Below, in pieces: positions 49,586-57,233 of a stretch of DNA of 64,000 nt; the stretch's first letter is position 1; each line of letters opens with the position of its first letter. Origin of the DNA: Aldehydirespirator sp965205155 (lineage in GTDB: Bacteria > Actinomycetota > Acidimicrobiia > Acidimicrobiales > Aldehydirespiratoraceae); NCBI GenBank assembly GCA_965205155.1, contig OZ242033.1, forward strand, positions 2,046,001 through 2,110,000, read 5' to 3'. The notes below the pieces were generated by a model. The model did no database searches. It was not told the DNA's origin and saw nothing but the letters and a program-made list of their open reading frames with translations. A program made the translations under genes and the position numbers.

Positions 49586-49606
49586 CAGGGCCCACCGGGC
49601 TTCGCT

Positions 49607-49899
49607 CTTGTGACCAGCCGGGGGCGGTGGTCCGTGGGCTGGTGGCGGGTCTGCCCCGCTGCGTCACGCCGCGACAAGCCCGCAGCCTGCGCCAACACGC
49701 CTACACCGCCGTCGCCGTGACGCTCCCGCACCGCGAGTCCAGTAGCCGCGTCGGCCTGCAACACCGTCAACTGCGCGCCGTATGTCTTGCACTCTCCCAG
49801 CACCGCCTGCAGATCCGCAGTCGAGGTGGCCGGATCGTTCACCAGCCGGATCAGCTCCGCCAGCCCCTCCCGCACCCGTCGTGCCGTGTTCATCACCAT
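49607..49899 (-). pseudogene. DUF222/HNH gene, N-terminal fragment
   Basis: Minus-strand peptide MVMNTARRVREGLAELIRLV, NDPATSTADLQAVLGECKTY and VGVLAQAAGLSRRDAAGQ is about 80% identical to the start of the intact gene at 60719. The similarity includes about 60 bp upstream of the start (GATGCCACACCCC / GATGTCACACCCC). It ends after DAAGQ, 20-30 bp from the DddP-like stop codon. It is a truncated copy of a multicopy gene family. Confidence 0.85.
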
Positions 49900-50006
49900 G
49901 CGCACATGCTGCCACGGGGGTGTGGCATCTGTCAGTGGTTTCAGATAAAAATCAGGATCTATCAGTGTCTTCCAGGCGATAGACGCGGGCCTTGCGCGGG
50001 ACGGTG

Positions 50007-50423
50007 CTAGGTGTGGACGGTGAAGGCTTGGCGGCGGTCGCGCCCGAACCGGTAGATCGAGTAGTCCCGATCGAACGAGACCGCCTCGTGCACGCCGAGA
50101 CGCTGCATGATCGACCAGCTCGTACGATCGACGATCGAGAACTCCTGGTCGGCGAACGCATTGTGGATCTGCGCGGCAACCTCCAGATCGGCGACAGTGG
50201 CGACCGCGACGCGGGCCCTGCCGGCGCGGATCGCGGTGACCAGCGTCTCGGCAACATCGACGCCGAGACGGTTCGCGGCCAGGAACCACGTCTCGACGAG
50301 CACATGGTCGCTCGTCAGCAGGTCTCCGGAGAACTCGCTGAGCCGCTCGACGGCTCGACCGTGATGGACGCCGCCGAGGTCGGCCGCCGCGTACCACGCA
50401 GACGTGTCAACGAAGACACTCAC
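50007..50423 (-). CDS. VapC-type PIN-domain toxin
   Basis: 138 residues. The PIN acidic residues are in VFVDTSAWYAAADLGG (D6), HVLVETWFLAA (E44), EFSIVDRTSW (D98) and VSFDRDYSIY (D117). VapC toxins are Mg-dependent RNases that cut tRNA or rRNA. It overlaps the antitoxin gene by 4 bp. The length and residue set look complete. Confidence 0.9.
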   Translation of the reverse strand: MSVFVDTSAWYAAADLGGVHHGRAVERLSEFSGDLLTSDHVLVETWFLAANRLGVDVAETLVTAIRAGRARVAVATVADLEVAAQIHNAFADQEFSIVDRTSWSIMQRLGVHEAVSFDRDYSIYRFGRDRRQAFTVHT

Positions 50424-50662
50424 CGCTCGGCGGCTCTAGCGGCTATCGCCTCGGCCGTGGCCCCCTTGCGGTCGAGGGCGATGTCGCTGCCGCCGGAGTC
50501 TCCGATACCGAAGATTGCAGAGATGTCAGCGCCCGGGCCTGTCTGCGCGAGGTCGCGCTCGACGAGGCGGCGGATGTACTCGGCCATGCTGATGCCCAAC
50601 TCGGCGGCCTTGCGCTTGACGAGCGCATGCTGCTCAGCCTCGAGATCTATCTGTGTACGCAT
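50420..50662 (-). CDS. VapB-type antitoxin
   Basis: 80 residues with an N-terminal ribbon-helix-helix (RTQIDLEAEQHALVKRKAAE, GISMAEYIRRLVERDLA). The C-terminal tail (FGIGDSGGSDIALDRKGATA) resembles VapB tails that insert into the toxin active site. Its ATG has no ribosome site, and a TATGAT -10 lies 8 bp upstream, predicting a leaderless mRNA. Confidence 0.85.
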   Translation of the reverse strand: MRTQIDLEAEQHALVKRKAAELGISMAEYIRRLVERDLAQTGPGADISAIFGIGDSGGSDIALDRKGATAEAIAARAAER

Positions 50663-50670
50663 GACGCTAC

Positions 50671-50676
50671 ATCATA
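50671..50676 (-). promoter_or_regulatory. -10 element of VapBC, leaderless promoter
   Basis: On the minus strand TATGAT matches the TANNNT consensus, 8 bp before the antitoxin ATG. A start of transcription at the A of ATG would explain the missing ribosome site. Confidence 0.5.
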
Positions 50677-50715
50677 ACATCAGAGGAGTTCGACCCCGCA
50701 GTCGATGCCGGCGGA

Positions 50716-51195
50716 ATGGGCCAGCCGCGCGTCATTCTCCACGCAACCTTCGCTGCACCGAACGATCGCACTCCCAGAGCAGCCGTGGTGTGGTTGACGA
50801 AGCAGCTCAAGTCAGCCAATGGGTCGCTGCTGGTGGATGCCTACGCGCGCAACGCCAAGCATCCGGTCACGGCCTCGCTGGAAGAACTGCGCGATGATCC
50901 CCGTAACGGACTGGGACCGGCCAAGCAGATGCCAGCGCGGTTCCAGCTTCGCTACTCCGCGCCTATGGGTCAGGGTCGCCGCAGCACACGCAAGAAGGGC
51001 TTCATCGACTCAGTGCTCGACGCGGTGATCGGCTTCTACGGTGACGTCCTGCAGGACCTCAAGCCGTTCGTGCCCAGCGCCCCGGCCATCGACCGGCGCA
51101 GCATTCCTGCCAGCGCCTCCGACACTCCGAAGAGCCCGCCACAGTCATCGGGAGGCGCGGGATCGGCCACGATGACCGATGCCAGCAGTCGGTGA
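50716..51195 (+). CDS. Hypothetical protein, possibly 5'-truncated
   Basis: 159 residues: PRVILHATFAAPNDRTPRAA, VVWLTKQLKSANGSLLVDAY, FIDSVLDAVIGFYGDVLQDL and a Pro/Ser-rich tail. No family was recognised and no membrane segment is present. Coding-like sequence extends slightly upstream of the ATG (SEEFDPAVDAGG) without another start, so the N-terminus may be missing. It lies between VapBC and MazEF. Confidence 0.45.
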   Translation: MGQPRVILHATFAAPNDRTPRAAVVWLTKQLKSANGSLLVDAYARNAKHPVTASLEELRDDPRNGLGPAKQMPARFQLRYSAPMGQGRRSTRKKGFIDSVLDAVIGFYGDVLQDLKPFVPSAPAIDRRSIPASASDTPKSPPQSSGGAGSATMTDASSR

Positions 51196-51313
51196 ACGTC
51201 AGAGCGACGGGCTATCGCGACCGGCCACAAACTGCAGGTCAGAGCAGATTTCGAGTGCTGCGATCTGGCGGTTAGTGTCGCAGCCGCGTGGGAGCGGCCA
51301 CTCGGTCGGCGTT

Positions 51314-51631
51314 CTAGCGGAGGTCGAGGACGGTGCTCAGGGCGGTGTCGATGCCCCACTGCTCCTCGGGGCGCAGATGCCCAGCCAGGTCGCCCAGACG
51401 GGTGACATCGACGGCTCCGACCTGTTCGACGAGCACGGTTGTCTGCTGTCCGTCGAGCTCGATGAGAGGGCGGAAGGAGGCGGGCCGAGCACTGGTGGAG
51501 GTTGGTGCTACCAGCACGACGGAGCGAGGCAGGAGCGCGTCGGACTGCACCACCACACCGAAGCGGCGGCCCCGCTGCTCATGGCCCACGCCTCGAGGGA
51601 CGCGCAGCTCGAAGATGTCACCCCGGCGCAC
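51314..51631 (-). CDS. MazF/PemK-type toxin
   Basis: 105 residues from the GTG at 51631. VRRGDIFELRVPRGVGHEQR, RFGVVVQSDALLPRSVVLVA, PTSTSARPASFRPLIELDGQ and TVLVEQVGAVD follow the MazF fold, including the GDI/GxxRPxVVVQ-like strand and T-x-R/S loop. It is a sequence-specific mRNA interferase. It overlaps its antitoxin by 14 bp. Confidence 0.88.
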   Translation of the reverse strand: MRRGDIFELRVPRGVGHEQRGRRFGVVVQSDALLPRSVVLVAPTSTSARPASFRPLIELDGQQTTVLVEQVGAVDVTRLGDLAGHLRPEEQWGIDTALSTVLDLR

Positions 51632-51857
51632 GCAGTTGCTCCATGAGGCTTGCGACTGCGGCCATCTCAGCCCGGTCGGCTTCGTCGGCCTCCAGGGCGG
51701 ACACTTCCGCGGCGAGCGCCTGGCGGGCCCGCAGCCGAGCTGCCTCATGTACGAGAGACGACCGGATCGCCTCCGACTGTGTAAGGCCCTGCGCCTCCAG
51801 CTGGCTGAGCGCCCGCAGGGCATCGTCGTCAAGTCGCACCGAGATCGCACGGGTCAT
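51618..51857 (-). CDS. MazE-type ribbon-helix-helix antitoxin
   Basis: 79 residues: RAISVRLDDDALRALSQLEA, then GLTQSEAIRSSLVHEAARLR is the RHH DNA-binding domain. The C-terminal helix (EADEADRAEMAAVASLMEQL) would bind the toxin. It is preceded by a palindromic operator and a close -10-like TACCCT without a ribosome site, so it is likely leaderless. Confidence 0.84.
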   Translation of the reverse strand: MTRAISVRLDDDALRALSQLEAQGLTQSEAIRSSLVHEAARLRARQALAAEVSALEADEADRAEMAAVASLMEQLRAPG

Positions 51858-51866
51858 GCGAGTAGG

Positions 51867-51885
51867 GTATCACGAAACGTGATAC
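51867..51885 (-). promoter_or_regulatory. Palindromic operator of MazEF
   Basis: GTATCACG-AAA-CGTGATAC, perfect 8-bp arms, starting 10 bp upstream of the antitoxin ATG and overlapping the edge of the -10-like TACCCT. The expected site for autorepression. Confidence 0.65.
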
Positions 51886-51918
51886 ATCAGGGATTGGAGG
51901 CCGTGAACTAACCTTCAC

Positions 51919-52065
51919 ATGAGCCTCGATGGCATTCCTCTGGTCCCGGAACTGTCCAAGCGGATCGGGTTGACGCTGGCGGAACAACGAGTCTTCGAGA
52001 AGACAGGCACTGTGAGCCTGGTCTATGCGGTGAACGAGCAGCCGGCGATAGGTTCCCGTCCGTGA
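51919..52065 (+). CDS. 48-codon frame upstream of the F420 oxidoreductase
   Basis: MSLDGIPLVPELSKRIGLTL, AEQRVFEKTGTVSLVYAVNE then GSRP and stop. It overlaps the GTG of the next gene by 4 bp, the arrangement expected for translational coupling. It may be a leader gene or the remnant of a longer one. No family was recognised. Confidence 0.4.
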   Translation: MSLDGIPLVPELSKRIGLTLAEQRVFEKTGTVSLVYAVNEQPAIGSRP

Positions 52066-52967
52066 GTATGGGCAGTATCGACCTGGGCCGGGTCGGGATC
52101 TGGACCGGGCTCCTGGACCAGGTGCCGTCGTCCCAAGCGATCGAGCTGGCGGCCGAGGTGCAGGAGATGGGCTACCGAGCGATCTGGATCCCCGAAGCGG
52201 TCGGGCGGGACCCGTTCGTGGCGGCGGCGCTGCTGCTCCAGGGCACCTCCTCGATCAAGGTCGCCACCGGCATCGCCAACATCTACGCCCGCGACCCGAT
52301 GACGACGGCCAACGCCCAGCGAACCGTCGAGGAGGCGTTCCCGGGCCGCTTCCTGCTGGGGCTCGGGGTCAGCCACCGGCGCCTGGTGCAGGACCTCCGC
52401 AACCACGAGTACTCGCGCCCGCTCAGCTACATGCGCGACTACCTCGCCCGCATGCGCGAGGCACTGTTCCTGGCCCACGGCCCCCAGGAACTGCCCGAGA
52501 TCGTGCTGGCCGCGCTCGGCCCCAGGATGCTCGCCCTGTCGGCCGAGGCCGCCGCCGGAGCGCACCCGTACTTCGTGCCGCCCGAGCACACCGCCATCGC
52601 CCGCGACGTCATGGGCCCCGACGCGGCGCTGTACCCCGAGCAGATGGTCGTACTCGAGACCGACCCGGCCACCGCCCGCGCCCTCGCCCGCAAGAACATG
52701 GCGCCGTACCTCGGGCTGCCCAACTACACCAACAACCTCCTCCGCCTCGGCTTCGAGCAGTCCGACATCGGCGGCGGCCCCGGCGGCGGACCCTCCGACC
52801 GCCTGGTCGACGCCATCGTGGCCTGGGGCACCCCCGAGCAGGTCACGTCACGCGTCCGGGAGCACCTCGACGCCGGTGCCGACCACGTCGGGGTGCAGGT
52901 CCTAGCCGACAACATCGACACCGCCGCCGACGGCTGGAGAACCCTCGCTCCCCACCTGCTGAGCTGA
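52062..52967 (+). CDS. LLM-class F420-dependent oxidoreductase
   Basis: 301 residues of the luciferase-like monooxygenase fold (TIM barrel), similar to the TIGR03620 group: GRVGIWTGLLDQVPSSQAIE, GYRAIWIPEAVGRDPFVAAA, VATGIANIYARDPMTTANAQ, FLLGLGVSHRRLVQDLRNHE. These enzymes use reduced coenzyme F420, a cofactor common in actinobacteria. The substrate is unknown. GTG 52062 or ATG 52068 may start translation. Confidence 0.85.
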   Translation: MSMGSIDLGRVGIWTGLLDQVPSSQAIELAAEVQEMGYRAIWIPEAVGRDPFVAAALLLQGTSSIKVATGIANIYARDPMTTANAQRTVEEAFPGRFLLGLGVSHRRLVQDLRNHEYSRPLSYMRDYLARMREALFLAHGPQELPEIVLAALGPRMLALSAEAAAGAHPYFVPPEHTAIARDVMGPDAALYPEQMVVLETDPATARALARKNMAPYLGLPNYTNNLLRLGFEQSDIGGGPGGGPSDRLVDAIVAWGTPEQVTSRVREHLDAGADHVGVQVLADNIDTAADGWRTLAPHLLS

Positions 52968-53237
52968 CTGAGCCGACCGCGGCTGCCGTCCGGCGTGGAC
53001 TGACAGGCAGCGTGCCCGTCTCGATGCGGGCAACGACAACAACAACGCTCGCCTAGCAGTTCAGACCGGCTGATCGGGCAGTTGCACTCTTGTGGGCTTG
53101 CCGTTGGTGTAGCTGACGATCTCTCGTGGCACTCTCAACCGTTTGTCGCGCCCGAACCGGCCCTTCGGGAGATCGGACAGCAGCGGGTGGGTCGGCAGCG
53201 CGGTCATCGCAGTCGGCGAGCAGTAGTACTCCATCGT

Positions 53238-54161
53238 TCAGAACATCTGCCATCGCAGCGTTGGATCGTCCCAGTGATCCACGCGCCGTGTGAGTTCCTT
53301 GTCGGCGCCCGGCACGACGCCCCACAGACAGGCGAGCCACACCAGTTCGTTGACCTCTTCCGCGGCGTAGATCTCGGCCAGCAGTCGCTCGTTCACCGCG
53401 CCGTGATAGGCGGCGCGGATCCGCTCCACCACGTCCGGCTCCTGGTCGTGACGCTGGTATTGCACTCGCACGGTCGACAGATCCACCTCCGGTGGGCCGA
53501 TCCCGATGTAGTCGAGATCCACGAACGCCAGGGTCCCGTCGCCGCGGCGCACGACATTGGGCGGGTAGGCGTCGCCGTGGATCAGCACCCGGGACTGAGC
53601 CTCTCCCCCGGAGTCGGCCCAGCACTCGCTGAGCGCCCCCAACCGGCGGTGCAGCGTCACCTCGAGGAAGGCACGCACACGGGCGGGCACGCCTCTCGCC
53701 TCCATCAGCGGCACTCGGTTCGTCCACCGCGTCAGGAAACACGCCTCCGGGCCCCACACCGGCAGAGCGTCCGACGCCTCAATGCGATGGCATCGCCAGA
53801 CCAGCTCGACGAGCGTCTCGAGGGACACCTTCGGTGCGGGGGACTGCATCGGCCAGAAGGTGACGATCCGACCGTCGCTCAACCGGCATGGATCGCACAG
53901 CGGAGCCACGAACGGAGCACCCGCTGCCGCCAACTGCTTGAGGCGGCTGTGATGAGCGATGTGGTGCTCGAGCGGCTGGCGACTGAGGTACCCGACCCGG
54001 GCCACGACCTGATCGTCGAGGCTTCCCAGCACGATGTGGTTGCCCACTCGAAGCAGCCTGAACCCAGCCGCGGTGAGTTCCAGCCCGAGAGCTGCGTCAT
54101 TCACCAACTGGGCGGTTCGCTCGATATCTGGCTCGGCGTCGGCTCCGGCCCGGGCATCCAC
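53238..54161 (-). CDS. Aminoglycoside phosphotransferase-like kinase
   Basis: 307 residues of the APH/choline kinase fold. The catalytic loop is VLIHGDAYPPNVV (HGDxxxxNV) and the metal-binding segment is AFVDLDYIGIGPPEVDLST. The N-terminal lobe is diverged. Homologues phosphorylate sugars, amino alcohols or antibiotics; nothing nearby shows the substrate. It is divergent from the Rieske oxygenase gene. Confidence 0.8.
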   Translation of the reverse strand: MDARAGADAEPDIERTAQLVNDAALGLELTAAGFRLLRVGNHIVLGSLDDQVVARVGYLSRQPLEHHIAHHSRLKQLAAAGAPFVAPLCDPCRLSDGRIVTFWPMQSPAPKVSLETLVELVWRCHRIEASDALPVWGPEACFLTRWTNRVPLMEARGVPARVRAFLEVTLHRRLGALSECWADSGGEAQSRVLIHGDAYPPNVVRRGDGTLAFVDLDYIGIGPPEVDLSTVRVQYQRHDQEPDVVERIRAAYHGAVNERLLAEIYAAEEVNELVWLACLWGVVPGADKELTRRVDHWDDPTLRWQMF

Positions 54162-54224
54162 GACCCGCGACGATAAACGGCTGGGTGCTAGCTTGCGGGC
54201 CGATCCGGGCCGGATGGGGGACCA

Positions 54225-55466
54225 ATGGACGCGGCGCTAGTCAGCCCGATACCGCTGGAGGAGTTCGAGGCGTCGGCCACCGACATCGACCAGGCGGTCA
54301 CGCTGCCGCCCGGCGCCTACACCCGGGCCGACTTCCACCACTTCGAGCTGGCCGCGGTGTTCGACCGCAGCTGGCTGTGCGTGGGCCGCATCGACGAGAT
54401 CCCCGAGCCGGGCGACTACTTCACCACCACCCTGCCCGGTGGCGAGAAGGTCATCGTCGCCCGGGACAAGCAGCACAACGTCAACGTCATATCGTCGGTG
54501 TGCCAGCACCGGGGCATGTGCGTGACCGCCCCGGCCAAGCGCGAGCGCGACTCCTGGTACGCGGAGCCCGGTGAGCAGCGGGGCAACGTCCGCACCTTCC
54601 GGTGTCCCTACCACTGGTGGACCTACGACCTCGACGGGCGCCTGCTCGGCGCGCCGGACATGGCCCACCGATCCGACTTCGAACGCTCCAGCATCCGGCT
54701 GCCCGCCCTGGCCTGCGAGGTGTGGAACGGCTTCATCTTCGCCAACTTCGACACCGACGCTGAGCCGCTGGCCCCGCAGGTGGCCAAGGCCACCGAGCTG
54801 CTGGAGAACTACCACCTCTCCGAGATGGTCTCCACTCCCCGCGACGTGCTCGCCGACCTGCCGTTCAACTGGAAGATCATGGTCGAGAACTTCATGGAGG
54901 GCTACCACAACGATCGCCTCCACCACGACCTCTACGACCTCGCCAAGGGCGACGACCCCGAGCTGGAGAACCTCACTGCGGGGCACATGAGCTTCGAGTA
55001 CGAGCCCGGCTCGGGCGTGATCGCCGGCTGGGGCCGCACCGCCCACCGCGACCGGGGCCTCAACCCCACCCAGCGGGGCCTGTTCCCGCCCATCGCCACC
55101 CTCACCGACGAGGAGCGCTGGCACATGTGCTACGTGTGCGTCCCGCCGTCGCTGCTGATGGGGGTTAGCACCGACTCCGCCTTCTGGTTCCTGGTCACGC
55201 CCACCGGGCCCGAGACGTTCACGCTGTCGATGTCGTTCGTGTTCCCCCGCTCGACGGTGGAGTTGAAGCTGTTCGACCAGGTCTTCCGCCAGCACGTGGC
55301 CGGTGTCGACCTGTTCAACGACGAGGACCTGCCGGCCAATATCGCCACCCAGATGGGCCTGCGGTCCCGTTACGCGCCACGGGGTCCGCTGGCTCGCGGC
55401 GACCTCTTCCTGGCCCAGTTCAACACCTGGCTGCTGGAGCGTTACCGGGCCGCCGAGGCGGTGTAG
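54225..55466 (+). CDS. Rieske non-heme iron oxygenase, alpha subunit
   Basis: 413 residues. The Rieske [2Fe-2S] ligands are C93/H95 (CQHRG) and C127/H130 (CPYHWW). The catalytic iron site is ENFMEGYHNDRLHH with H228 and H233; a later Asp would complete the triad. The family hydroxylates or demethylates aromatic or quaternary-amine substrates; this subgroup often lacks a beta subunit. RidA follows 42 bp later, suggesting the reaction yields a reactive imine or enamine. No reductase gene is adjacent. Confidence 0.88.
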   Translation: MDAALVSPIPLEEFEASATDIDQAVTLPPGAYTRADFHHFELAAVFDRSWLCVGRIDEIPEPGDYFTTTLPGGEKVIVARDKQHNVNVISSVCQHRGMCVTAPAKRERDSWYAEPGEQRGNVRTFRCPYHWWTYDLDGRLLGAPDMAHRSDFERSSIRLPALACEVWNGFIFANFDTDAEPLAPQVAKATELLENYHLSEMVSTPRDVLADLPFNWKIMVENFMEGYHNDRLHHDLYDLAKGDDPELENLTAGHMSFEYEPGSGVIAGWGRTAHRDRGLNPTQRGLFPPIATLTDEERWHMCYVCVPPSLLMGVSTDSAFWFLVTPTGPETFTLSMSFVFPRSTVELKLFDQVFRQHVAGVDLFNDEDLPANIATQMGLRSRYAPRGPLARGDLFLAQFNTWLLERYRAAEAV

Positions 55467-55508
55467 TCGAGGCCGGCGGCCCGCCCGCCGGCAGGGGAGG
55501 AGCACCCG

Positions 55509-55919
55509 ATGGACAAGCAGAGGATCATGCCTGAGGGCTTCTGGGACTGGCCGCTGCCCACCACCTTCTCGCAGGGCTGGCGGGTGGGGAACCTGGTGTT
55601 CGTCGGCGGGCAGGTCTCCCAGACCCCCGACGGCCGGCCGTTGCATCCCTACGACATCGAGGCCCAGATCGGCGAGGTGTTCTCCAACATCCGCAAGGTG
55701 CTGAACGAGGTGGGCGCCGACCTCGCCGACATCGTGAAGCTCAACACCTACTGGGTCCACGACGGCGACGACCAGGACGAGTTCTACAAGCACATGACCG
55801 AGATCCGCCACCGGTACCTGCCCGATCCCGGTCCGGCCGCCACCGCGGTGCGGGTGGCCGGCCTGGCCGTCGAGGGCCTGCTCATAGAGATCGAGGCGAT
55901 AGCGGTCATCCCCGGCTAG
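55509..55919 (+). CDS. RidA/YjgF-family deaminase
   Basis: 136 residues. NLVFVGGQVSQTPDGRPLHP, IGEVFSNIRKVLNEVGADLA and a C-terminal AVRVAGLAVEGLLIEIEAIA match RidA. The Arg normally contributed by the RVA-like segment is present (VRVAGLA). RidA hydrolyses reactive enamines/imines to ketones. Its end overlaps the converging HicB-like gene by 14 bp. Confidence 0.88.
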   Translation: MDKQRIMPEGFWDWPLPTTFSQGWRVGNLVFVGGQVSQTPDGRPLHPYDIEAQIGEVFSNIRKVLNEVGADLADIVKLNTYWVHDGDDQDEFYKHMTEIRHRYLPDPGPAATAVRVAGLAVEGLLIEIEAIAVIPG

Positions 55920-56133
55920 CCCTAGCTGTCGCCGCGTTCGCGTCGGGCGGCTTCCTCCCGAGTGCCTCCAATCCCGCCACGCCCTCTGCTACCAGATCGC
56001 GGATGCCTGCTAGGGCCTCGTCACGGCCGGGGGCGAGCCAACTGAGCGATGGGAAGGCGTCGCAACGGCCCACCCATTCGCCGTCTTCCTCTGACCAATG
56101 AACGGTGTACTGGTAGGTGTTTGGAGACTTCAC
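55906..56133 (-). CDS. HicB-type antitoxin
   Basis: 75 residues with a HicB partial RNase-H fold: YQYTVHWSEEDGEWVGRCDA, FPSLSWLAPGRDEALAGIRD. The C-terminal tail is short and basic without a clear DNA-binding domain, so repression may need the HicA-HicB complex. It overlaps HicA by 4 bp; toxin-first order is common for hicAB. Confidence 0.82.
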   Translation of the reverse strand: MKSPNTYQYTVHWSEEDGEWVGRCDAFPSLSWLAPGRDEALAGIRDLVAEGVAGLEALGRKPPDANAATARASRG

Positions 56134-56375
56134 TGGTCAAGCAGCCTCTCAATCGCTTTCACCGCGTCCTTGACCTGCTCGGGCTTGGCCTGCTTGCCAC
56201 GCCGCTGGATGTTCAGCAGCGGATCGTCGTCCCACGGAAGCTGGAACATCACGTGACTACCCTTCGTCCGAATGGGATTGCCGAAGTACCTCCTGCACAT
56301 GGCCTCCAATTCGCTCCACTTCACATTATGGGGATTGTTCTTGGCTCTAACAAGTGCCTTGTCTCTGCGGCTCAT
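56130..56375 (-). CDS. HicA-type toxin
   Basis: 81 residues, a dsRBD-like mRNA interferase. SELEAMCRRYFGNPIRTKGS precedes the catalytic His in GSHVMF, and the tail VKDAVKAIERLL is typical. The ATG is followed by MSRRDKALVRAKNNPHNVKW. An AT-rich region with a TAGCAT -10-like element lies 5-6 bp upstream and suggests leaderless transcription. Confidence 0.85.
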   Translation of the reverse strand: MSRRDKALVRAKNNPHNVKWSELEAMCRRYFGNPIRTKGSHVMFQLPWDDDPLLNIQRRGKQAKPEQVKDAVKAIERLLDQ

Positions 56376-56402
56376 AGATAATGCTATATTACAGTTATTT
56401 TC

Positions 56403-56715
56403 ATGTATTTCACAAGGGATTGTCGCCGCCTCCGACGAGGGCTGCTCATCGAGAGATCATGCCGCAACTGCAAGAACACCCTCGACGCCCTCGGGCAGCT
56501 CTACACCGACTTCCGCGACCAGGGGGTGGAGACCGTGGGCGTGCACTCGCCCGAGTTCTCCTACGAGGCCGACGTCAACAACATCATCGAGGCCGCGGCC
56601 GACCTCGGTGTTGTCTGGCCCATCGCCCTCGACACCGACAAGCGCAACTTCCACCGCTGGCAGGAGGGCAACATCGGCTACTGGCCCCGGGTGTACGTGA
56701 TCGACAGCGACAGGG
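56403..56715 (+). pseudogene. Thioredoxin-like (TlpA/DipZ-type) fragment
   Basis: From about 56450 the frame reads CRNCKNTLDALGQLYTDFRD, GVETVGVHSPEFSYEADVNN, LGVVWPIALDTDKRNFHRWQ and GYWPRVYVIDSD. The CxxC (CRNC) and the WP / cis-Pro-like WPRVYVID motifs fit extracytoplasmic thioredoxins fused to or near CcdA. The N-terminus before CRNC and everything after VIDSD are missing. Confidence 0.72.
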
Positions 56716-56724
56716 GCCGGCGCA

Positions 56725-57036
56725 GTGGCGGGCGCGCTGGCCGGATGGCTGTGGCGGCCGTGCGTCGGTCCCAAGCTGGGCGAGATCCTCGACAGCACCG
56801 ACACCGAGGCCGCTCGCACGCTCGGTCTGATGCTCGTGTACATGCTGGGAGCGCTGCTGCCCGCCCTGCTGCTGGCCGTGCTGCCCCACGCCGTGCCCGC
56901 CACCAAGCGGTTCCTCGACCGCCTGCCCGTGACCGCAATGGGCGGCGCGGTGGGCGCGGCCTACGCCATCACCCTGGCCACCGGCCGCTACGACGACCTG
57001 ATAGGCGAGCTCTACCGAATAGCCACCAACGCCTGA
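56725..57036 (+). pseudogene. CcdA-like membrane protein fragment
   Basis: The frame starts GALAGWLWRPCVGPKLGEIL (the PCVGP motif of CcdA/DsbD) and continues with two more membrane helices (TLGLMLVYMLGALLPALLLA, VTAMGGAVGAAYAITLAT). The first helices and one conserved Cys are missing. With the adjacent thioredoxin fragment it represents a decayed thiol-redox/cytochrome c maturation locus of DipZ type. Confidence 0.65.
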
Positions 57037-57233
57037 CGCCAAGACTTCTCGTCGCGTCTAGGAGCCGTGACGCGCCAGTCGCCGAGGCAACCAATTGGGT
57101 GGTGCCGACAACGGGACAGCGAAGCCGATTCGAGGCCGTCTGTCATATGCAGGCTCTAGGGTCGTGCGGTGGGCATCGTGGATACAGCAGCTGCTGGCGT
57201 CAAAGCCTCTATGGCAGAAGGATCTGGTGAGAA

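Noticed and set aside
54237..55811. 524-codon minus-strand frame opposite the Rieske and RidA genes
   Set aside because: It covers two well-identified genes on the other strand and reads as low-complexity Val/Gly/Glu/His sequence, typical of GC-rich antisense frames.
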